From positions 372,001 through 436,000 of the forward strand of contig NZ_AP014647.1 of the NCBI RefSeq assembly GCF_023167545.1: 64,000 nt of DNA. The letters are read 5' to 3'. This DNA comes from Streptococcus constellatus subsp. constellatus. GTDB taxonomy: Bacteria > Bacillota > Bacilli > Lactobacillales > Streptococcaceae. Below are positions 10,033 through 21,136 of this stretch, in pieces. The notes under the pieces were generated by a model. The model ran no database searches. It was not told the origin of the DNA and saw nothing but the letters and a program-made list of their open reading frames with translations. The position numbers and the translations under genes were made by a program. Within the stretch, counting starts at the first letter, position 1. Each line of letters starts with the position of its first letter.

Positions 10033-10599
10033 ATGTCACTTATTGGTAAAGAAATTGTCGAGTTTACAGCAGATGCTTATCATGCTGGAAATGGGAAGTT
10101 TATCACAGTTTCTAGCGAAGATTTAAAAGGTCATTGGAGCGTTGTTTGCTTCTATCCTGCTGATTTTTCATTTGTTTGCCCGACTGAGTTGGAAGATTTG
10201 CAAGAGCAGTATGCAGCTCTTAAAAAGTTAGGTGTAGAAGTATATTCTGTTTCAACAGATACCCATTTTACACACAAAGCTTGGCATGATCATTCAGATG
10301 CCATCGGAAAACTTGAATACATCATGATTGGCGATCCATCTCATACCATTTCACTTGGTTTTGATGTGTTAGATGAAAGTGGATTGTCTCAACGTGGTAC
10401 TTTTATCATTGACCCAGATGGAGTTGTACAAGCACTTGAAATCAATGCAGACGGTATTGGGCGTGATGCTTCTGTCTTGATTGACAAAATCCATGCTGCA
10501 CAATATGTTCGGAGTCATCCAGGTGAAGTTTGCCCGGCTAAATGGAAAGAAGGAATTGAAACACTTACACCAAGTCTTGATTTAGTTGGTAAAATTTAA
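10033..10599 (+). CDS. ahpC: Alkyl hydroperoxide reductase AhpC (2-Cys peroxiredoxin)
   Basis: The start is the ATG of [11 protein letters not shown], 188 residues; a TTG five codons earlier lies within the GGAGG ribosome site and is rejected. The protein reduces organic peroxides and H2O2. The peroxidatic cysteine is in FVCPTE (Cys49) and the resolving cysteine in [10 protein letters not shown] near the C-terminus, as in typical AhpC. Its reductant AhpF is encoded 11 bases downstream, so the operon is complete. No clear PerR box is seen in front of it. Confidence 0.97.
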   Translation: MSLIGKEIVEFTADAYHAGNGKFITVSSEDLKGHWSVVCFYPADFSFVCPTELEDLQEQYAALKKLGVEVYSVSTDTHFTHKAWHDHSDAIGKLEYIMIGDPSHTISLGFDVLDESGLSQRGTFIIDPDGVVQALEINADGIGRDASVLIDKIHAAQYVRSHPGEVCPAKWKEGIETLTPSLDLVGKI

Positions 10600-10610
10600 G
10601 GAGGCTTCTT

Positions 10611-12143
10611 ATGGCTTTAGATGAAACAATTAAAGCGCAACTTAAGCAGTATTTGGAGCTTCTAGAATCTGATGTTGTGTTTCAGGCTTCTTTAGGTCAA
10701 GATGAGCGTTCTGAGCAGGTACGAGCTTTTTTAGAGGAAATCGTAGCGATGTCTCCACGTTTATCACTGGAAAATACAGAAACTAATCGCCAACCAAGTT
10801 TTACTGTTACACAAATTGGTCAAGCAGGGCGTGTGCAGTTTGCAGGACTTCCCTTGGGACATGAATTTACATCTTTTGTGCTTGCTTTGCTACAAGTCTC
10901 TGGTCGCGCACCCAAAGTAGAAGATGCTGTTATAAACCGAATTCAGGCTATCCAATCCCCGCTTCATTTTGAAACTTATGTCAGCTTAACCTGTCATAAT
11001 TGTCCAGACGTTGTGCAAGCTCTCAATGTGATGGCTATTTTGAATCCTAATATCAGCCACACAATGGTTGAAGGAGGCATGTTTAGACAAGAAGTTGAAG
11101 ATAAAAAGATCATGGCTGTTCCAACGGTTTTCCTAAATGGTGAAGAATTTGCGAATGGTCGTATGACAATTGAGCAACTGCTTGATAAGATTTCTGGACC
11201 TGCTTCAAGTGAGGAATTTGACAATAAAGAACCATTTGATGTGTTGGTTGTTGGAGGCGGACCTGCAGGGAGCAGTGCAGCGATTTATGCCGCTCGTAAA
11301 GGCATTCGTACTGGTATGGTCGTTGAAACTTTTGGTGGACAGGTGATGGAGACTGTTGGTATTGAAAATATGATTGGTACTCCTTATACAGAAGGACCTA
11401 AGCTGATGGCGCAAGTGGAAGAACATGCCAAAAAATATCCAATTGATATCATGAAGAACCAACGTGTTAAAAACATTGAGAAAAAGGATTTGATTGAAGT
11501 GGAACTTGAAAATGGAGCTGTTCTGAAAGCGAAAACGGCAGTTCTTTCTGTTGGTGCTCGCTGGCGAAATGTCAATGTTCCTGGTGAAGAAGAATTCAGA
11601 ACCAAAGGTGTAACTAATTGTCCACATTGTGACGGTCCTATTTTCACAGGTAAAAAAGTGGCTGTTATCGGTGGAGGTAATTCTGGAATTGAAGCAGCAA
11701 TTGACTTAGCTGGTCTGGCAGAGCATGTTTATGTATTAGAATTTCTACCAACTTTGAAAGCTGATCAAGTGTTGCAAGACCGCGTGCATCAACTTGAAAA
11801 CGTGACGGTTCTAACCAATGTAGCAACAAAAGAAATTCATGGTTCCGATCAAGTTGAAGCTATTACTTATCTCGATCGTGCGAATAATGAAGAACATAAA
11901 ATTGAGCTCAGTGGTGTCTTTGTTCAAATCGGTCTTTTGCCAAATACAGACTGGCTTAAGAATAGCTCAGTGGCTTTAAATGAGCGTGGTGAAATCATTG
12001 TTGACAAACATGGTGCTACAAATGTGCTAGGAATTTTTGCAGCAGGTGATTGTACAGATAGCGCTTATAAACAAATCATTATTTCAATGGGCTCAGGAGC
12101 GACGGCAGCTTTGGGAGCATTTGATTATTTGATTCGTCAATAA
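10611..12143 (+). CDS. ahpF: Alkyl hydroperoxide reductase subunit F
   Basis: 510 residues, family length. The N-terminal tandem thioredoxin fold (about 1-195) has the CHNC redox pair near residue 128. It is followed by a thioredoxin-reductase-like FAD/NADH part with GGGPAG near residue 212, the CPHC active disulfide near 337, a second GGGNSG nucleotide site and the C-terminal GIFAAGDCTD FAD motif. It passes electrons from NADH to AhpC. A GGAGG site precedes its ATG, and a bidirectional terminator follows. Confidence 0.97.
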   Translation: MALDETIKAQLKQYLELLESDVVFQASLGQDERSEQVRAFLEEIVAMSPRLSLENTETNRQPSFTVTQIGQAGRVQFAGLPLGHEFTSFVLALLQVSGRAPKVEDAVINRIQAIQSPLHFETYVSLTCHNCPDVVQALNVMAILNPNISHTMVEGGMFRQEVEDKKIMAVPTVFLNGEEFANGRMTIEQLLDKISGPASSEEFDNKEPFDVLVVGGGPAGSSAAIYAARKGIRTGMVVETFGGQVMETVGIENMIGTPYTEGPKLMAQVEEHAKKYPIDIMKNQRVKNIEKKDLIEVELENGAVLKAKTAVLSVGARWRNVNVPGEEEFRTKGVTNCPHCDGPIFTGKKVAVIGGGNSGIEAAIDLAGLAEHVYVLEFLPTLKADQVLQDRVHQLENVTVLTNVATKEIHGSDQVEAITYLDRANNEEHKIELSGVFVQIGLLPNTDWLKNSSVALNERGEIIVDKHGATNVLGIFAAGDCTDSAYKQIIISMGSGATAALGAFDYLIRQ

Positions 12144-12149
12144 AAAAGA

Positions 12150-12192
12150 AAACGAGCAGGAGAATTTGCATTTCCTGTCCGTTTTTTTATTT
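12150..12192. terminator. Bidirectional terminator ahpF / luxS
   Basis: The arms AAACGAGCAGGA and TCCTGTCCGTTT are flanked by A- and T-runs between two convergent genes. Confidence 0.75.
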
Positions 12193-12674
12193 TATACAAG
12201 ATGCCGCTCAAAAGGATCGTCAGAGATCCCTTGAGCTAAAATTAACTTGCACCATTCTTTGGCAGAAAAGAGACTGTGGTCTTTGTAATTTCCACAGGAT
12301 TCAATGCTTGTTCCGGGAACATCAGTCCAGGTGGTTTCTCCAGCAATTTCCTCTAAAGAGGCTTTTATGACTTTGGCAATTTCGGTTGTACTATGTCGTC
12401 CCCACATAATCATGTGAAAGCCAGTACGACAGCCAAAAGGTGAGCAGTCAATCATACCGTCAATCCGAGTGCGGATGAGCTTTGCTAGGAGATGCTCAAT
12501 TGTGTGTAGTCCAGCGGTTGGGATAGAATCCTCGTTAGGTTGAACCAGACGAATATCAAAATTCGAGATAACGTCACCTTTTGGACCGATTTCTTCGCCA
12601 ATCAAACGTACATAAGGGGCTTTGACAATCGTGTGGTCTAACTCAAAACTTTCAACAATGACTTCTTTGACCAT
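12192..12674 (-). CDS. luxS: S-ribosylhomocysteine lyase LuxS (AI-2 synthase)
   Basis: 160 residues, the normal length. LuxS cleaves S-ribosylhomocysteine to homocysteine and DPD, the precursor of autoinducer-2, within the activated methyl cycle. The metal site HTIEH and the later Cys in [10 protein letters not shown] are visible, and the catalytic cysteine is in [11 protein letters not shown]. It is a single gene, convergent with ahpF. A GGAG-type ribosome site precedes the ATG. Confidence 0.97.
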   Translation of the reverse strand: MVKEVIVESFELDHTIVKAPYVRLIGEEIGPKGDVISNFDIRLVQPNEDSIPTAGLHTIEHLLAKLIRTRIDGMIDCSPFGCRTGFHMIMWGRHSTTEIAKVIKASLEEIAGETTWTDVPGTSIESCGNYKDHSLFSAKEWCKLILAQGISDDPFERHLV

Positions 12675-12890
12675 AAAATAGAACTCCTTTTACTTTTACT
12701 AAATTATAGCATATTTTACCTTAATAAAGAAAAATTTATTTTTTTAAGAAACCTTGGCTGAGAGAAGGGCGAATAAAATAATATGTGAAAATGTTCACTT
12801 TCGATAATAATTTAGTTTGTGAAAAATGGATTTTTATGATAAAATAATTAAGAATTTTACAATTCAATATCAATAATTTGAGGTAAAAAC

Positions 12891-14498
12891 ATGGAAATGA
12901 TTTTTGCAGGTGTTTTTGCCGTCATCATTGGTTTAGTCATTGGGTATGTAAGTATCTCAGCTCGCATGAAATCAGCGAAAGAAGCTGCGGAACTTACTCT
13001 TTTAAATGCTGAACAAGAAGCAACTAATTTACGTGGACAAGCTGAGCGTGAAGCGGATTTGTTATTAAAAGAAGTCAAGCGCGAAAGTAAATCCCTTAAA
13101 AAAGAAGCACTGTTAGAGGCAAAAGAAGAAGCCAGAAAATATCGAGAAGAAGTTGAGGCAGAATTTAAATCTGATCGTCAAGAATTGAAGCAACTTGAAA
13201 GTCGTTTGACAGAACGTGCGACAAGTCTTGATCGTAAAGATGACAATTTGACCAACAAAGAAAGAACACTCGATCAGAAAGAACAAAGTATTTCTGACAG
13301 AACAAAAAACCTTGAGGCGCGTGAAAACAAACTGACAGAGTTGGAGCAACACAAAGAAGCAGAATTAGAACGTGTTGCCGCACTCTCACAAACAGAAGCC
13401 CGAGATATTATTCTCACTCAGACTGAAGATAAGTTATCGAAGGAAATTGCGACACGGATTCGTGAAGCAGAGCAAGATGTCAAAGAACGTTCTGATAAAA
13501 TAGCGAAGGATATTTTAGTCCAAGCCATGCAACGAATTGCAGGTGACTACGTTGCTGAGCAAACCAATTCAACTGTTCATCTGCCAGATGATACGATGAA
13601 GGGGCGGATTATTGGACGGGAAGGTCGGAATATTCGGACCTTTGAAAGTTTGACAGGTATTGATGTCATTATTGATGATACACCAGAAGTGGTGACCTTA
13701 TCTGGATTCGATCCAATTCGTCGTGAGATTGCTCGTATGACAATGGAAGGATTATTGAAAGATGGTCGCATCCATCCAGCTCGTATTGAAGAATTGGTAG
13801 AGAAGAATCGTCTGGAAATTGATCATAAGATTCGTGAGTATGGTGAAGCAGCGGCTTATGAAATCGGTGCACCAAATTTGCATCCCGATTTAATGAAGAT
13901 TATGGGACGCTTGCAGTTCCGTACATCCTACGGTCAAAATGTACTGCGCCATTCTGTTGAAGTCGCGAAATTATCTGGTGTCATTGCAAGTGAACTTGGT
14001 GAAAATGCTGCCTTAGCTCGCCGTGCTGGTTTCCTTCACGACATTGGAAAAGCTATTGACCGTGAAGTGGAAGGTAGCCACGTGGAAATTGGAACAGAAT
14101 TGGCTCGTAAGTATAAGGAACATCCAATTGTGGTTAACACGATTGCCAGTCACCATGGTGATGTAGAGGCAGAAAGTGTCATTGCTGTTATCGTAGCTGC
14201 AGCAGACGCTCTCAGTGCCGCTCGACCAGGCGCACGCAGTGAATCTCTGGAAAGCTATATCAAACGTCTCCAAGATTTGGAAGAAATTGCCAATAGCTTT
14301 GAAGGCGTGAAAAATAGTTTTGCCTTACAAGCAGGTCGTGAAATCCGAATTATGGTTAATCCTGGTCAAATCAAGGATGATAAGGTCACGATTCTCGCTC
14401 ATGATGTGCGTGAAAAGATTGAAAACAATCTGGAATATCCAGGTAATATCAAAGTTACCGTTATTCGTGAACTGCGCGCTGTGGATTACGCAAAATAG
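12891..14498 (+). CDS. rny: Ribonuclease Y
   Basis: 535 residues. An N-terminal membrane helix (about 1-20) is followed by a long, charged coiled coil (about 25-200), a KH domain with [15 protein letters not shown] (about 240-255) and an HD domain with [12 protein letters not shown] and [14 protein letters not shown], whose HD pair is the metal site. RNase Y starts mRNA decay as a membrane-bound endonuclease. Two hairpins follow, the second with a T-run. The gap of about 215 bases to luxS holds the two divergent promoters but no gene. Confidence 0.97.
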   Translation: MEMIFAGVFAVIIGLVIGYVSISARMKSAKEAAELTLLNAEQEATNLRGQAEREADLLLKEVKRESKSLKKEALLEAKEEARKYREEVEAEFKSDRQELKQLESRLTERATSLDRKDDNLTNKERTLDQKEQSISDRTKNLEARENKLTELEQHKEAELERVAALSQTEARDIILTQTEDKLSKEIATRIREAEQDVKERSDKIAKDILVQAMQRIAGDYVAEQTNSTVHLPDDTMKGRIIGREGRNIRTFESLTGIDVIIDDTPEVVTLSGFDPIRREIARMTMEGLLKDGRIHPARIEELVEKNRLEIDHKIREYGEAAAYEIGAPNLHPDLMKIMGRLQFRTSYGQNVLRHSVEVAKLSGVIASELGENAALARRAGFLHDIGKAIDREVEGSHVEIGTELARKYKEHPIVVNTIASHHGDVEAESVIAVIVAAADALSAARPGARSESLESYIKRLQDLEEIANSFEGVKNSFALQAGREIRIMVNPGQIKDDKVTILAHDVREKIENNLEYPGNIKVTVIRELRAVDYAK

Positions 14499-14550
14499 AC
14501 ACTGCTTAAAATGAGTTGCGCATCTATGATATATAACTTTCTGTAAGCAA

Positions 14551-14624
14551 ATGTGCCTGTATTGATTTTCAAAAACAGGCACATATCTATGAGAAAAAGC
14601 AGTTGAAAAAATACTGCTTTTTTG
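14551..14624 (+). terminator. Tandem hairpins after rny
   Basis: The first hairpin pairs ATGTGCCTGT with ACAGGCACAT (14551-14584). The second, AAAAGCAGT / ACTGCTTTTTT (about 14594-14623), ends in T6 and is the likely terminator. The gmk promoter must lie between the second hairpin and 14656 or read through. Confidence 0.7.
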
Positions 14625-14637
14625 TTACACTAGTTAG

Positions 14638-15285
<648 letters not shown>

Positions 15286-15310
15286 GAATTTAGAAATTAG
15301 GTAAAGAATT

Positions 15311-15625
15311 ATGATGTTAAAACCTTCAATTGACACCTTACTTGATAAGGTACCTTCAAAATATTCCTTGGTGATTCTTGAAGCAAAACGTGCTCATGAA
15401 TTGGAAGAGGGGGCTACTCCAACCCAAGAGTTTAAGTCTGTCAAATCAACACTTCGTGCTTTGGAAGAAATCGAATCTGGCAATGTTGGGATTCACCCAG
15501 ATCCTGAAGGCAAGCGAGAAGCTGTTCGTCGTCGCCTTGAAGAAGAGCGACTTCGTAAAGAAGAAGAAGAGCGTAAAATTAAAGAACAAATTGCCAAGGA
15601 AAAAGAAGAGGGTGAAAAAATTTAA
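15311..15625 (+). CDS. rpoZ: RNA polymerase omega subunit
   Basis: 104 residues. The N-terminal [27 protein letters not shown] segment is the omega signature, in which the subunit wraps the beta-prime C-terminus and helps assembly. The C-terminal third is a highly charged Glu/Lys/Arg helix, as in other streptococcal omegas. It lies 25 bases after gmk in the same operon. Confidence 0.95.
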   Translation: MMLKPSIDTLLDKVPSKYSLVILEAKRAHELEEGATPTQEFKSVKSTLRALEEIESGNVGIHPDPEGKREAVRRRLEEERLRKEEEERKIKEQIAKEKEEGEKI

Positions 15626-15683
15626 GGTTGGGTCAGCTCAATCTTATTTTTTCTTTTACTGAGAAATGCGAGGTGGTGAGAAA

Positions 15684-18065
15684 GTGCAGATTGCAAAAGT
15701 CATTGTGGATGTTCCTCTAATGCAGACAGATAAACCTTATAGTTATGTGGTACCGAAAGAATTTTCGACGATGCTAGAAATTGGCATGCGTGTGCATGTG
15801 CCTTTTGGGAAAGCCAATCGCTTGATTCAAGGGATTGTCGTAGAGCTAGAAGAAGAAACGACGACAGAATTGAAAGAAATCGTAGAGGTATTGGATTTTA
15901 CACCAGTTTTAAATGAGGAGCAGCTGTGGTTGGCGGAAGAATTGAGAAAATCTGTTTTTTCTTACAAAATTTCAATTTTAAAAGCTATGTTGCCGAGGTT
16001 TCTAAACTCCAGTTATGATAAAATTCTCCATGCTCAACCCTCTTTGAATGAAGAAGATCGACTGCTCATTTTTGGCAATGTAGATCAGCAGCATTTCTCA
16101 TCACTTGATAAAGAACTGCAAGCTAAGGTCATGCGTTTAACGCGGCAAGGAGCGATTCAGTTGGAATATCAGGCAACCGATCAAAAACATATCAAAACAG
16201 AAAAATGGTATCGGGTTGATCACGAGGTTTTAGGTCAATTGGTCATTCCCAATCGGGCGAAAAAAAAGCAAGTCTTACGGGAAGTTTTACAGGATCAGAC
16301 TGGAATACACCTTTTAGCAGATTTGAAAGAGAACTTTTCACGGGAAGTTATTCATTATTTTATAGAGCAAGCAGCCTTACAAATCGTTGAAAAAGAGGTG
16401 AGTCGTTCTAAGGTTTATTTTGAGAATGTTTCAGCGACGTCTGCATTGGTGTTAAATGAGGAGCAAAAAGTGGCTGTTCAAGCTATTACTCAGCAAATCG
16501 GGCACACGGGGAAGCCATTTCTACTAGAAGGAGTAACAGGGAGTGGCAAAACGGAAGTGTATTTGCAGGTTATTCAAGAAGCACTCAGCCGTGGTAAAAC
16601 AGCTATTATGTTAGTTCCTGAAATCTCTTTGACACCGCAAGTTACTAATCGCTTTATTTCTCGGTTTGGTAAAAAAGTTGCTATTCTTCATTCGGGACTT
16701 TCTAATGGTGAGAAATATGATGAATGGCGTAAGGTTGAGCGAGGAGAAGCGCAAGTTGTTGTTGGTGCGCGTTCTGCTATTTTTGCTCCATTAAAAAACA
16801 TTGGCGCTATTATCATTGATGAGGAACATGAGGCGAGCTACAAACAAGACTCTAATCCGCGCTATCATGCACGAGATGTTGCCTTGCTACGTGCAAAGTA
16901 CAATCAAGCCGTTCTGGTATTAGGGTCGGCGACGCCGAGTTTAGAAAGCAGAGCGCGGGCTAGCAAAGGTGTTTATCATTTTTTGCAACTGACCAAGCGA
17001 GCAAATCCGCATGCTCAGATTCCTGAAGTAGAAATTGTGGATTTTCGTGATTATATTGGGCAAAACGAAGCTAGTGATTTTACTCCGGTTCTTTTAGAAG
17101 CAATTAAAGACCGGTTAGAAAAAAAAGAGCAAGTTGTTTTGATGCTGAACCGACGGGGCTATTCTAGTTTTGTCATGTGTAGAGAATGTGGGACGGTTGA
17201 CACTTGTCCAAATTGTGACATTTCACTGACCTTGCACATGGATACCAAAAGTATGAATTGTCACTATTGTGGATTTTCAAAAGGTATTCCTCATAGTTGC
17301 CCGAATTGTTCCAGTCGGAGTATTCGTTACTATGGGACAGGAACCCAAAAAGCCTATGATGAATTAGTAGAAGCCTTTCCGCAAGCTCGAATTTTGAGAA
17401 TGGATGTTGATACTACTCGAAAAAAGGGCAGTCACGAACAAATTCTCAAAGAGTTTGGGGGAGGAGAAGCAAATATTTTACTGGGAACCCAAATGATTGC
17501 AAAAGGACTAGATTTTTCAAATGTCACTCTCGTAGGAGTGCTCAATGCAGACACGGCTCTGAATTTACCTGATTTCCGCTCATCTGAGCGAACTTTTCAA
17601 CTTTTGACTCAGGTTTCCGGGCGTGCAGGACGAGCTGAAAAAGCAGGTCAGGTGATTATTCAAAGTTACAATCCGAATCATTATGCGATTGCATTTGCGA
17701 AAAATCAGGATTATGAAGGCTTTTATGCTTATGAAATGCGTGTTAGAAGGCAGTTGGCTTATCCACCTTATTATTTTACGGTGGGCATTACCTTGTCTCA
17801 TAAAATAGAAGAAGCGGTGATTAAAAAGTCGTACGAAGTGTTGAATATACTACGTTCTGGCTTGTCAGATAAGGTTCAGATATTAGGTCCAACTCCCAAG
17901 CCGATTGCTCGCACGCATAATCTCTACCATTATCAGTTGATGATTAAATACCGTTTTGAAGATCATTTGCCAGATGTTTTAAATCAGATTTTGGATTGGA
18001 CGCAACAAAAGGACAATAAAGATTTACGTTTGAGCATAGATCATGAGCCACAAAGCTTTATGTAG
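15684..18065 (+). CDS. priA: Primosomal replication restart helicase PriA
   Basis: The start is set at the GTG giving VQIAKVIVDVPLMQTDKPYSY, because GAGGTGG lies just upstream and family members begin here; an ATG six codons earlier also exists. About 793 residues. The DNA-binding N-terminal part is followed by a superfamily 2 helicase with GVTGSGKTEVY (Walker A) and IIIDEEHE (DEAH box), and a zinc-binding insert with eight cysteines (CRECG...CPNC...CHYCG...CPNCS). It reloads the replisome at stalled forks. Confidence 0.96.
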   Translation: MQIAKVIVDVPLMQTDKPYSYVVPKEFSTMLEIGMRVHVPFGKANRLIQGIVVELEEETTTELKEIVEVLDFTPVLNEEQLWLAEELRKSVFSYKISILKAMLPRFLNSSYDKILHAQPSLNEEDRLLIFGNVDQQHFSSLDKELQAKVMRLTRQGAIQLEYQATDQKHIKTEKWYRVDHEVLGQLVIPNRAKKKQVLREVLQDQTGIHLLADLKENFSREVIHYFIEQAALQIVEKEVSRSKVYFENVSATSALVLNEEQKVAVQAITQQIGHTGKPFLLEGVTGSGKTEVYLQVIQEALSRGKTAIMLVPEISLTPQVTNRFISRFGKKVAILHSGLSNGEKYDEWRKVERGEAQVVVGARSAIFAPLKNIGAIIIDEEHEASYKQDSNPRYHARDVALLRAKYNQAVLVLGSATPSLESRARASKGVYHFLQLTKRANPHAQIPEVEIVDFRDYIGQNEASDFTPVLLEAIKDRLEKKEQVVLMLNRRGYSSFVMCRECGTVDTCPNCDISLTLHMDTKSMNCHYCGFSKGIPHSCPNCSSRSIRYYGTGTQKAYDELVEAFPQARILRMDVDTTRKKGSHEQILKEFGGGEANILLGTQMIAKGLDFSNVTLVGVLNADTALNLPDFRSSERTFQLLTQVSGRAGRAEKAGQVIIQSYNPNHYAIAFAKNQDYEGFYAYEMRVRRQLAYPPYYFTVGITLSHKIEEAVIKKSYEVLNILRSGLSDKVQILGPTPKPIARTHNLYHYQLMIKYRFEDHLPDVLNQILDWTQQKDNKDLRLSIDHEPQSFM

Positions 18066-18138
18066 GGATATTTTTAGCTTTTTTTGAGGAAAAGCGTGAC
18101 TTCTTCTGATATAATAGTAAAAAGAATATGAGGAAACC

Positions 18139-19074
18139 ATGACAAAAATTATTTTTATGGGAACGCCGGATTTTTCTGCAACAGTGCTCAAAGGATTATT
18201 GGAAAGCAAGCAGTACGAAATTTTGGCAGTTGTAACCCAGCCAGATCGTGCAGTAGGACGCAAAAAAGAAATCCGTATGACACCAGTCAAGCAGGTGGCT
18301 GTAGATCATCATTTAGCCGTTTATCAGCCAGAAAAGTTGTCTCGAAGTGAGGAACTGGAGAAAATAATGGCACTTAGTGCAGACGGGATTGTCACAGCAG
18401 CTTTCGGTCAATTTTTGCCGAGTCAACTACTGGATTCGGTCAGTTTTGCTGTCAATGTGCATGCATCGTTGTTGCCTAAATATCGTGGAGGGGCACCCAT
18501 TCACTACGCCATTATCAATGGTGACAAAGAAGCTGGTGTGACCATCATGGAAATGGTCAAAGAGATGGATGCGGGTGATATGATTGCGCGTCGAGCGATT
18601 CCTATCAAGGAAACAGATAATGTTGGTACGATGTTTGACAAGCTAGCACTTGTAGGGCGTGATTTACTGCTTGAGAGCTTGCCTAGTTATATAGCTGGGG
18701 ATTTAAAACCAGTTCCGCAAGACAAAGATCAAGTTACTTTTTCGCCAAATATCTCATCAGAAGAAGAGCGCATTGACTGGACTAAGACAAATCACCAAAT
18801 TTTTAACCAAATTCGAGGAATGAATCCTTGGCCAGTGGCACATACGCTTTTAAATGGAGAACGTTTTAAAATTTACGAAGCTACTCCAGTAGAGGGCTCA
18901 GGACAAGCTGGAGAAATTCTTGTTATTGGAAAAAAAGAATTGATTATAGCAGCTGGTGAGGGTGCAATCTTTCTTAAAGTTGTACAGCCAGCAGGAAAGC
19001 CTAAAATGGCTGTCGTTGATTTTCTGAACGGTTTGGGGCGACAATTATCGGTAGGTGATTTCTTTGGTCGATAA
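18139..19074 (+). CDS. fmt: Methionyl-tRNA formyltransferase
   Basis: 311 residues. It formylates initiator Met-tRNA with 10-formyl-THF. The catalytic segment [21 protein letters not shown] and the MDAGDM block are present, followed by the C-terminal OB-like tRNA-binding domain. A TATAAT sits about 27 bases before the ATG, so it may have its own promoter besides read-through from priA. Its 3' end overlaps the rsmB start. Confidence 0.97.
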   Translation: MTKIIFMGTPDFSATVLKGLLESKQYEILAVVTQPDRAVGRKKEIRMTPVKQVAVDHHLAVYQPEKLSRSEELEKIMALSADGIVTAAFGQFLPSQLLDSVSFAVNVHASLLPKYRGGAPIHYAIINGDKEAGVTIMEMVKEMDAGDMIARRAIPIKETDNVGTMFDKLALVGRDLLLESLPSYIAGDLKPVPQDKDQVTFSPNISSEEERIDWTKTNHQIFNQIRGMNPWPVAHTLLNGERFKIYEATPVEGSGQAGEILVIGKKELIIAAGEGAIFLKVVQPAGKPKMAVVDFLNGLGRQLSVGDFFGR

Positions 19075-20377
19075 GAAAAAGACAGCGCGTCAAACAGCTT
19101 TTGCTGTTTTAGAAAAGGTCTTTTCAGAAGGAGCTTATTCAAATATTGCCTTGAATCAAGCCTTGCTAGAGGCGTCGTTAAGTTCTGTTGATAAAAGGCT
19201 TGTAACAGAAATTGTATACGGAACAGTTGCGCGCAAAATGACCTTAGAATGGTATTTGTCTCATGTTGTTGAAGACCGTGAAAAGCTGGATTCTTGGCTT
19301 TATATTCTCTTGTTGATGAGCTTGTATCAATTACAGTATCTTGATAAAATTCCGACGCATGCAGTTGTTAATGAAGCGGTAGAACTGTCAAAGGCACGAA
19401 AAAAGGGAAGCGAAAAGTTCGTCAATGCAGTGTTGCGAAGACTATTGCGGGATGGTGTGGCAGATATAGCCAGTATTAAGCGTAAAAATAAACGGTACTC
19501 TATTCAGTATTCTCTGCCGGTTTGGTTAGTGAAAGTCATTATCGAAGAGTATGGTGAAAAACGAGCTTTAGCCATTTTTGAGAGCTTATTTCTTCGGAAT
19601 AAAGCTAGCGTTCGAGTGGCGGACTTAAGTCGCAAAGAAGAATTAAAACAATTGTTGCAGGCAGAAGATTCACTATTAGCTCCGAGTGCGTTGGTGAAAA
19701 ATCATGGTCATTTTGCAGGGCATGCCTTGTTTGAAGAAGGAGTAATAACCATTCAAGACGAGTCTAGCCAATTGGTTGCGCCAACACTTGATTTACAAGG
19801 TGACGAGAAAGTGTTAGATGCATGCAGTGCACCGGGGGGCAAAACCATGCACATTGCTTCTTACTTAACGACAGGGCAGGTTACGGCATTAGATCTCTAT
19901 GATCATAAGCTGACTTTAATAGAAGAAAATGCACAACGTTTAGGTTTAGCAGATAGGGTCATTACCAAAAAATTGGATGCCAGAAGGGTTTTTGAGACTT
20001 TTGGAGTGGATGCCTTTGATAAAATTTTAGTCGATGCACCATGTTCAGGAATTGGTCTGATCCGGAGGAAGCCAGATATTAAATACAATAAAAAAAATGC
20101 AGATTTTATCTCGTTGCAAAAAATTCAGCTAGAGATATTGGATAGTGTTTGTCAAAGCTTGCGAAAAGGTGGTATAATAACTTACAGTACCTGTACGATT
20201 GTTTCGCAAGAAAATTTTCAAGTGGTTGAGCAGTTTTTGGCAGCTCATCCAAATTTTGAACAGGTAAAACTAGAACATAATAGACAGGATATTCTAAAAG
20301 ACGGTTGTATCTTAATTACACCGGAATTATATGGAAGTGACGGATTTTTCATCAGTCAATTTAAACGAATATCTTAA
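19055..20377 (+). CDS. rsmB: 16S rRNA m5C967 methyltransferase RsmB (Sun)
   Basis: About 440 residues. The N-terminal NusB-like domain (about 10-140) is followed by a SAM-binding methyltransferase domain with [14 protein letters not shown], the DAPCSGIG motif IV and YSTCTI motif VI, whose two cysteines do catalysis. The start is either the GTG at 19055 or the TTG at 19064; AGGTGA lies 7 bases before the TTG, which is therefore attractive. It overlaps fmt by 11-20 bases. Confidence 0.94.
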   Translation: MISLVDKKKTARQTAFAVLEKVFSEGAYSNIALNQALLEASLSSVDKRLVTEIVYGTVARKMTLEWYLSHVVEDREKLDSWLYILLLMSLYQLQYLDKIPTHAVVNEAVELSKARKKGSEKFVNAVLRRLLRDGVADIASIKRKNKRYSIQYSLPVWLVKVIIEEYGEKRALAIFESLFLRNKASVRVADLSRKEELKQLLQAEDSLLAPSALVKNHGHFAGHALFEEGVITIQDESSQLVAPTLDLQGDEKVLDACSAPGGKTMHIASYLTTGQVTALDLYDHKLTLIEENAQRLGLADRVITKKLDARRVFETFGVDAFDKILVDAPCSGIGLIRRKPDIKYNKKNADFISLQKIQLEILDSVCQSLRKGGIITYSTCTIVSQENFQVVEQFLAAHPNFEQVKLEHNRQDILKDGCILITPELYGSDGFFISQFKRIS

Positions 20378-20395
20378 CAGGAGGAAACTGACAGT

Positions 20396-21136
20396 ATGGA
20401 AATTTCATTATTAACAGATGTTGGTCAGAAACGTACAAACAATCAAGATTATGCCAATCAATTTGTTAATCGTGCTGGTATGACAATGATTCTTTTGGCA
20501 GATGGCATGGGCGGACATCGGGCAGGCAATATTGCTAGCGAGATGGCTGTCACAGACCTTGGTGCTGCTTGGGTGGACACTCAAATTGATTCTATTAATG
20601 GTGTCCGTGAATGGTTTGCAGAGTACCTTGAAACAGAAAATCAAAAGGTTCACCAATTTGGTCAAGATGAAGAGTATAAGGGAATGGGGACGACGCTTGA
20701 AGCGTTAGCTGTTATTGGCAATCAAGCCATTTATGCTCATGTGGGGGATTCTCGTATCGGTCTAATTCGTGGTGAAAGTTATAAACAGTTGACGAGCGAC
20801 CATTCCTTGGTAAATGAATTGCTTAAAGCAGGACAAATTACGCCTGAAGAGGCAGAACGTCACCCGCAACGAAACATTATCACACAATCCATCGGTCAAA
20901 GAAGTGAAGTGCAACCGGATGTCGGCATGATTAGTCTAGAGGACGATGATTACATTGTTTTAAATAGTGATGGTTTGTCTAATATGATTTCAGAAAGTGA
21001 AATTTATGATATTGTGACAAGCGACATCACTCTTTCAGAGAAAGCAGAAACCTTGATTCGTTTTGCGAATAACGCAGGTGGTTTGGACAATATTACAGTT
21101 GCCCTGATTCATTATCATAAGGAGGATGCAGAATGA
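20396..21136 (+). CDS. phpP: PP2C-type Ser/Thr phosphatase PhpP (Stp)
   Basis: 246 residues. PPM-family metal-binding motifs are seen: [33 protein letters not shown] and [11 protein letters not shown]. It removes phosphate from StkP and StkP substrates in the cytoplasm. It overlaps stkP by 4 bases (ATGA), so phosphatase and kinase are made together. A GGAGG ribosome site precedes the ATG. Confidence 0.96.
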   Translation: MEISLLTDVGQKRTNNQDYANQFVNRAGMTMILLADGMGGHRAGNIASEMAVTDLGAAWVDTQIDSINGVREWFAEYLETENQKVHQFGQDEEYKGMGTTLEALAVIGNQAIYAHVGDSRIGLIRGESYKQLTSDHSLVNELLKAGQITPEEAERHPQRNIITQSIGQRSEVQPDVGMISLEDDDYIVLNSDGLSNMISESEIYDIVTSDITLSEKAETLIRFANNAGGLDNITVALIHYHKEDAE